The translations under genes were made by a program, and so were the position numbers. A DNA stretch of 64,000 nucleotides, from positions 1 to 64,000 of the forward strand of contig JAFDXG010000062.1 in assembly GCA_018268105.1 (NCBI GenBank), read 5' to 3'. Position 1 is the stretch's first letter. Each line of letters opens with the position of its first letter. The notes under the pieces were generated by a model. It did no database searches and was not told the origin of the DNA. It saw only the letters and a list, made by a program, of their open reading frames with translations. This stretch comes from Bacteroidota bacterium. GTDB taxonomy: Bacteria > Bacteroidota > Bacteroidia > Chitinophagales > Chitinophagaceae. Shown here in pieces: positions 63,890 to 64,000 of the stretch.

Positions 63890-64000
63890 GAAAGGGTGTA
63901 TTTCTGAGGGGGTATTCCAAATTTTCGCTTCATATGCGACATTCCGGCCGGTGAGACACCAATTGGTAGCGGGTTCTACAGGTGGATGTCACCTCCCACC
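63890..64000. other. right-edge sequence of different composition
   Basis: The last ~110 bp, from GAGGGGGTATTCC on, are clearly richer in G/C than the A/T-rich spacer before them. They remain open in at least one plus-strand frame to the window edge. No family can be named from so short a piece. It could be the border of a mobile element or the start of another gene cut by the window. Confidence 0.3.

Overview
The window looks like core chromosome of an aerobic member of the Bacteroidota, most likely in or near the Chitinophagaceae. The reasons are a SusC/SusD pair, lipoproteins with Ser-Cys-Lys lipoboxes, fused alpha/beta 2-oxoacid dehydrogenase E1, malate:quinone oxidoreductase, almost no Shine-Dalgarno sequences, and many Bacteroidota-type promoter elements (TAnnTTTG, sometimes with an upstream TTG about 20 nt away). 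There is no rRNA, tRNA, CRISPR array, prophage or intact insertion sequence. The family assignment is an inference from gene content.

Layout. 0-8 kb: the edge of a D12-class DNA adenine methylase, a fatty acid desaturase, apaG, an isocitrate dehydrogenase whose cofactor residues suggest NAD, a Spy-like periplasmic protein, a POT peptide transporter and purD. 8-14.3 kb: a tight cell-shape operon mreB-mreC-mreD-PBP2-rodA with a recognisable promoter. 14.3-24.4 kb: metallo-hydrolase, zinc peptidase, radA, comF, a beta-helix lipoprotein, glutathione peroxidase, aldose epimerase, a NagX-like acyltransferase, VanZ and gcvH, with two longer non-coding gaps. 24.4-31.9 kb: serS, mqo, a DbpA-like helicase, an OPT transporter and two small unknown genes.

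32-43.3 kb is the main coherent block, all on the minus strand: an AraC-type regulator with a cysteine cluster, hemA, hemC, hemD, hemE, hemF, hemB, hemL, hemH and rsgA. It encodes the C5 heme pathway from glutamyl-tRNA to protoheme except protoporphyrinogen oxidase. Two decayed accessory genes sit in its gaps: a PIN-toxin remnant with its antitoxin, and a frameshifted four-helix-bundle protein gene. 43.4-50.4 kb: gyrB, a small protein, an SDR enzyme, an alkyltransferase-like protein without the catalytic cysteine, trmB, E1 alpha/beta and a small holin-like membrane protein. 50.6-64 kb: an MMPL exporter, SusC/SusD, a DsbA-fold protein without CxxC, a LOG-family protein, asd, a glutamate-synthase-like FMN protein and a CNNM/CorC-type membrane protein.

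The most interesting observation is in front of asd (60.52-60.73 kb, minus strand). A good Bacteroidota promoter is followed almost at once by a 20-codon ORF rich in Lys and Thr codons, then by an intrinsic terminator whose left arm can instead pair with the end of the ORF. Asd makes the common precursor of Lys, Thr and Met, so this has the form of a translation-coupled attenuator. A caveat is that the surrounding sequence also contains worn ACACAGAT/ACCACAAAG-type repeats, which could produce Lys/Thr codons by chance.

Several genes also have the TAnnTTTG box only 4-9 nt before the start codon, which suggests very short or absent 5' leaders.
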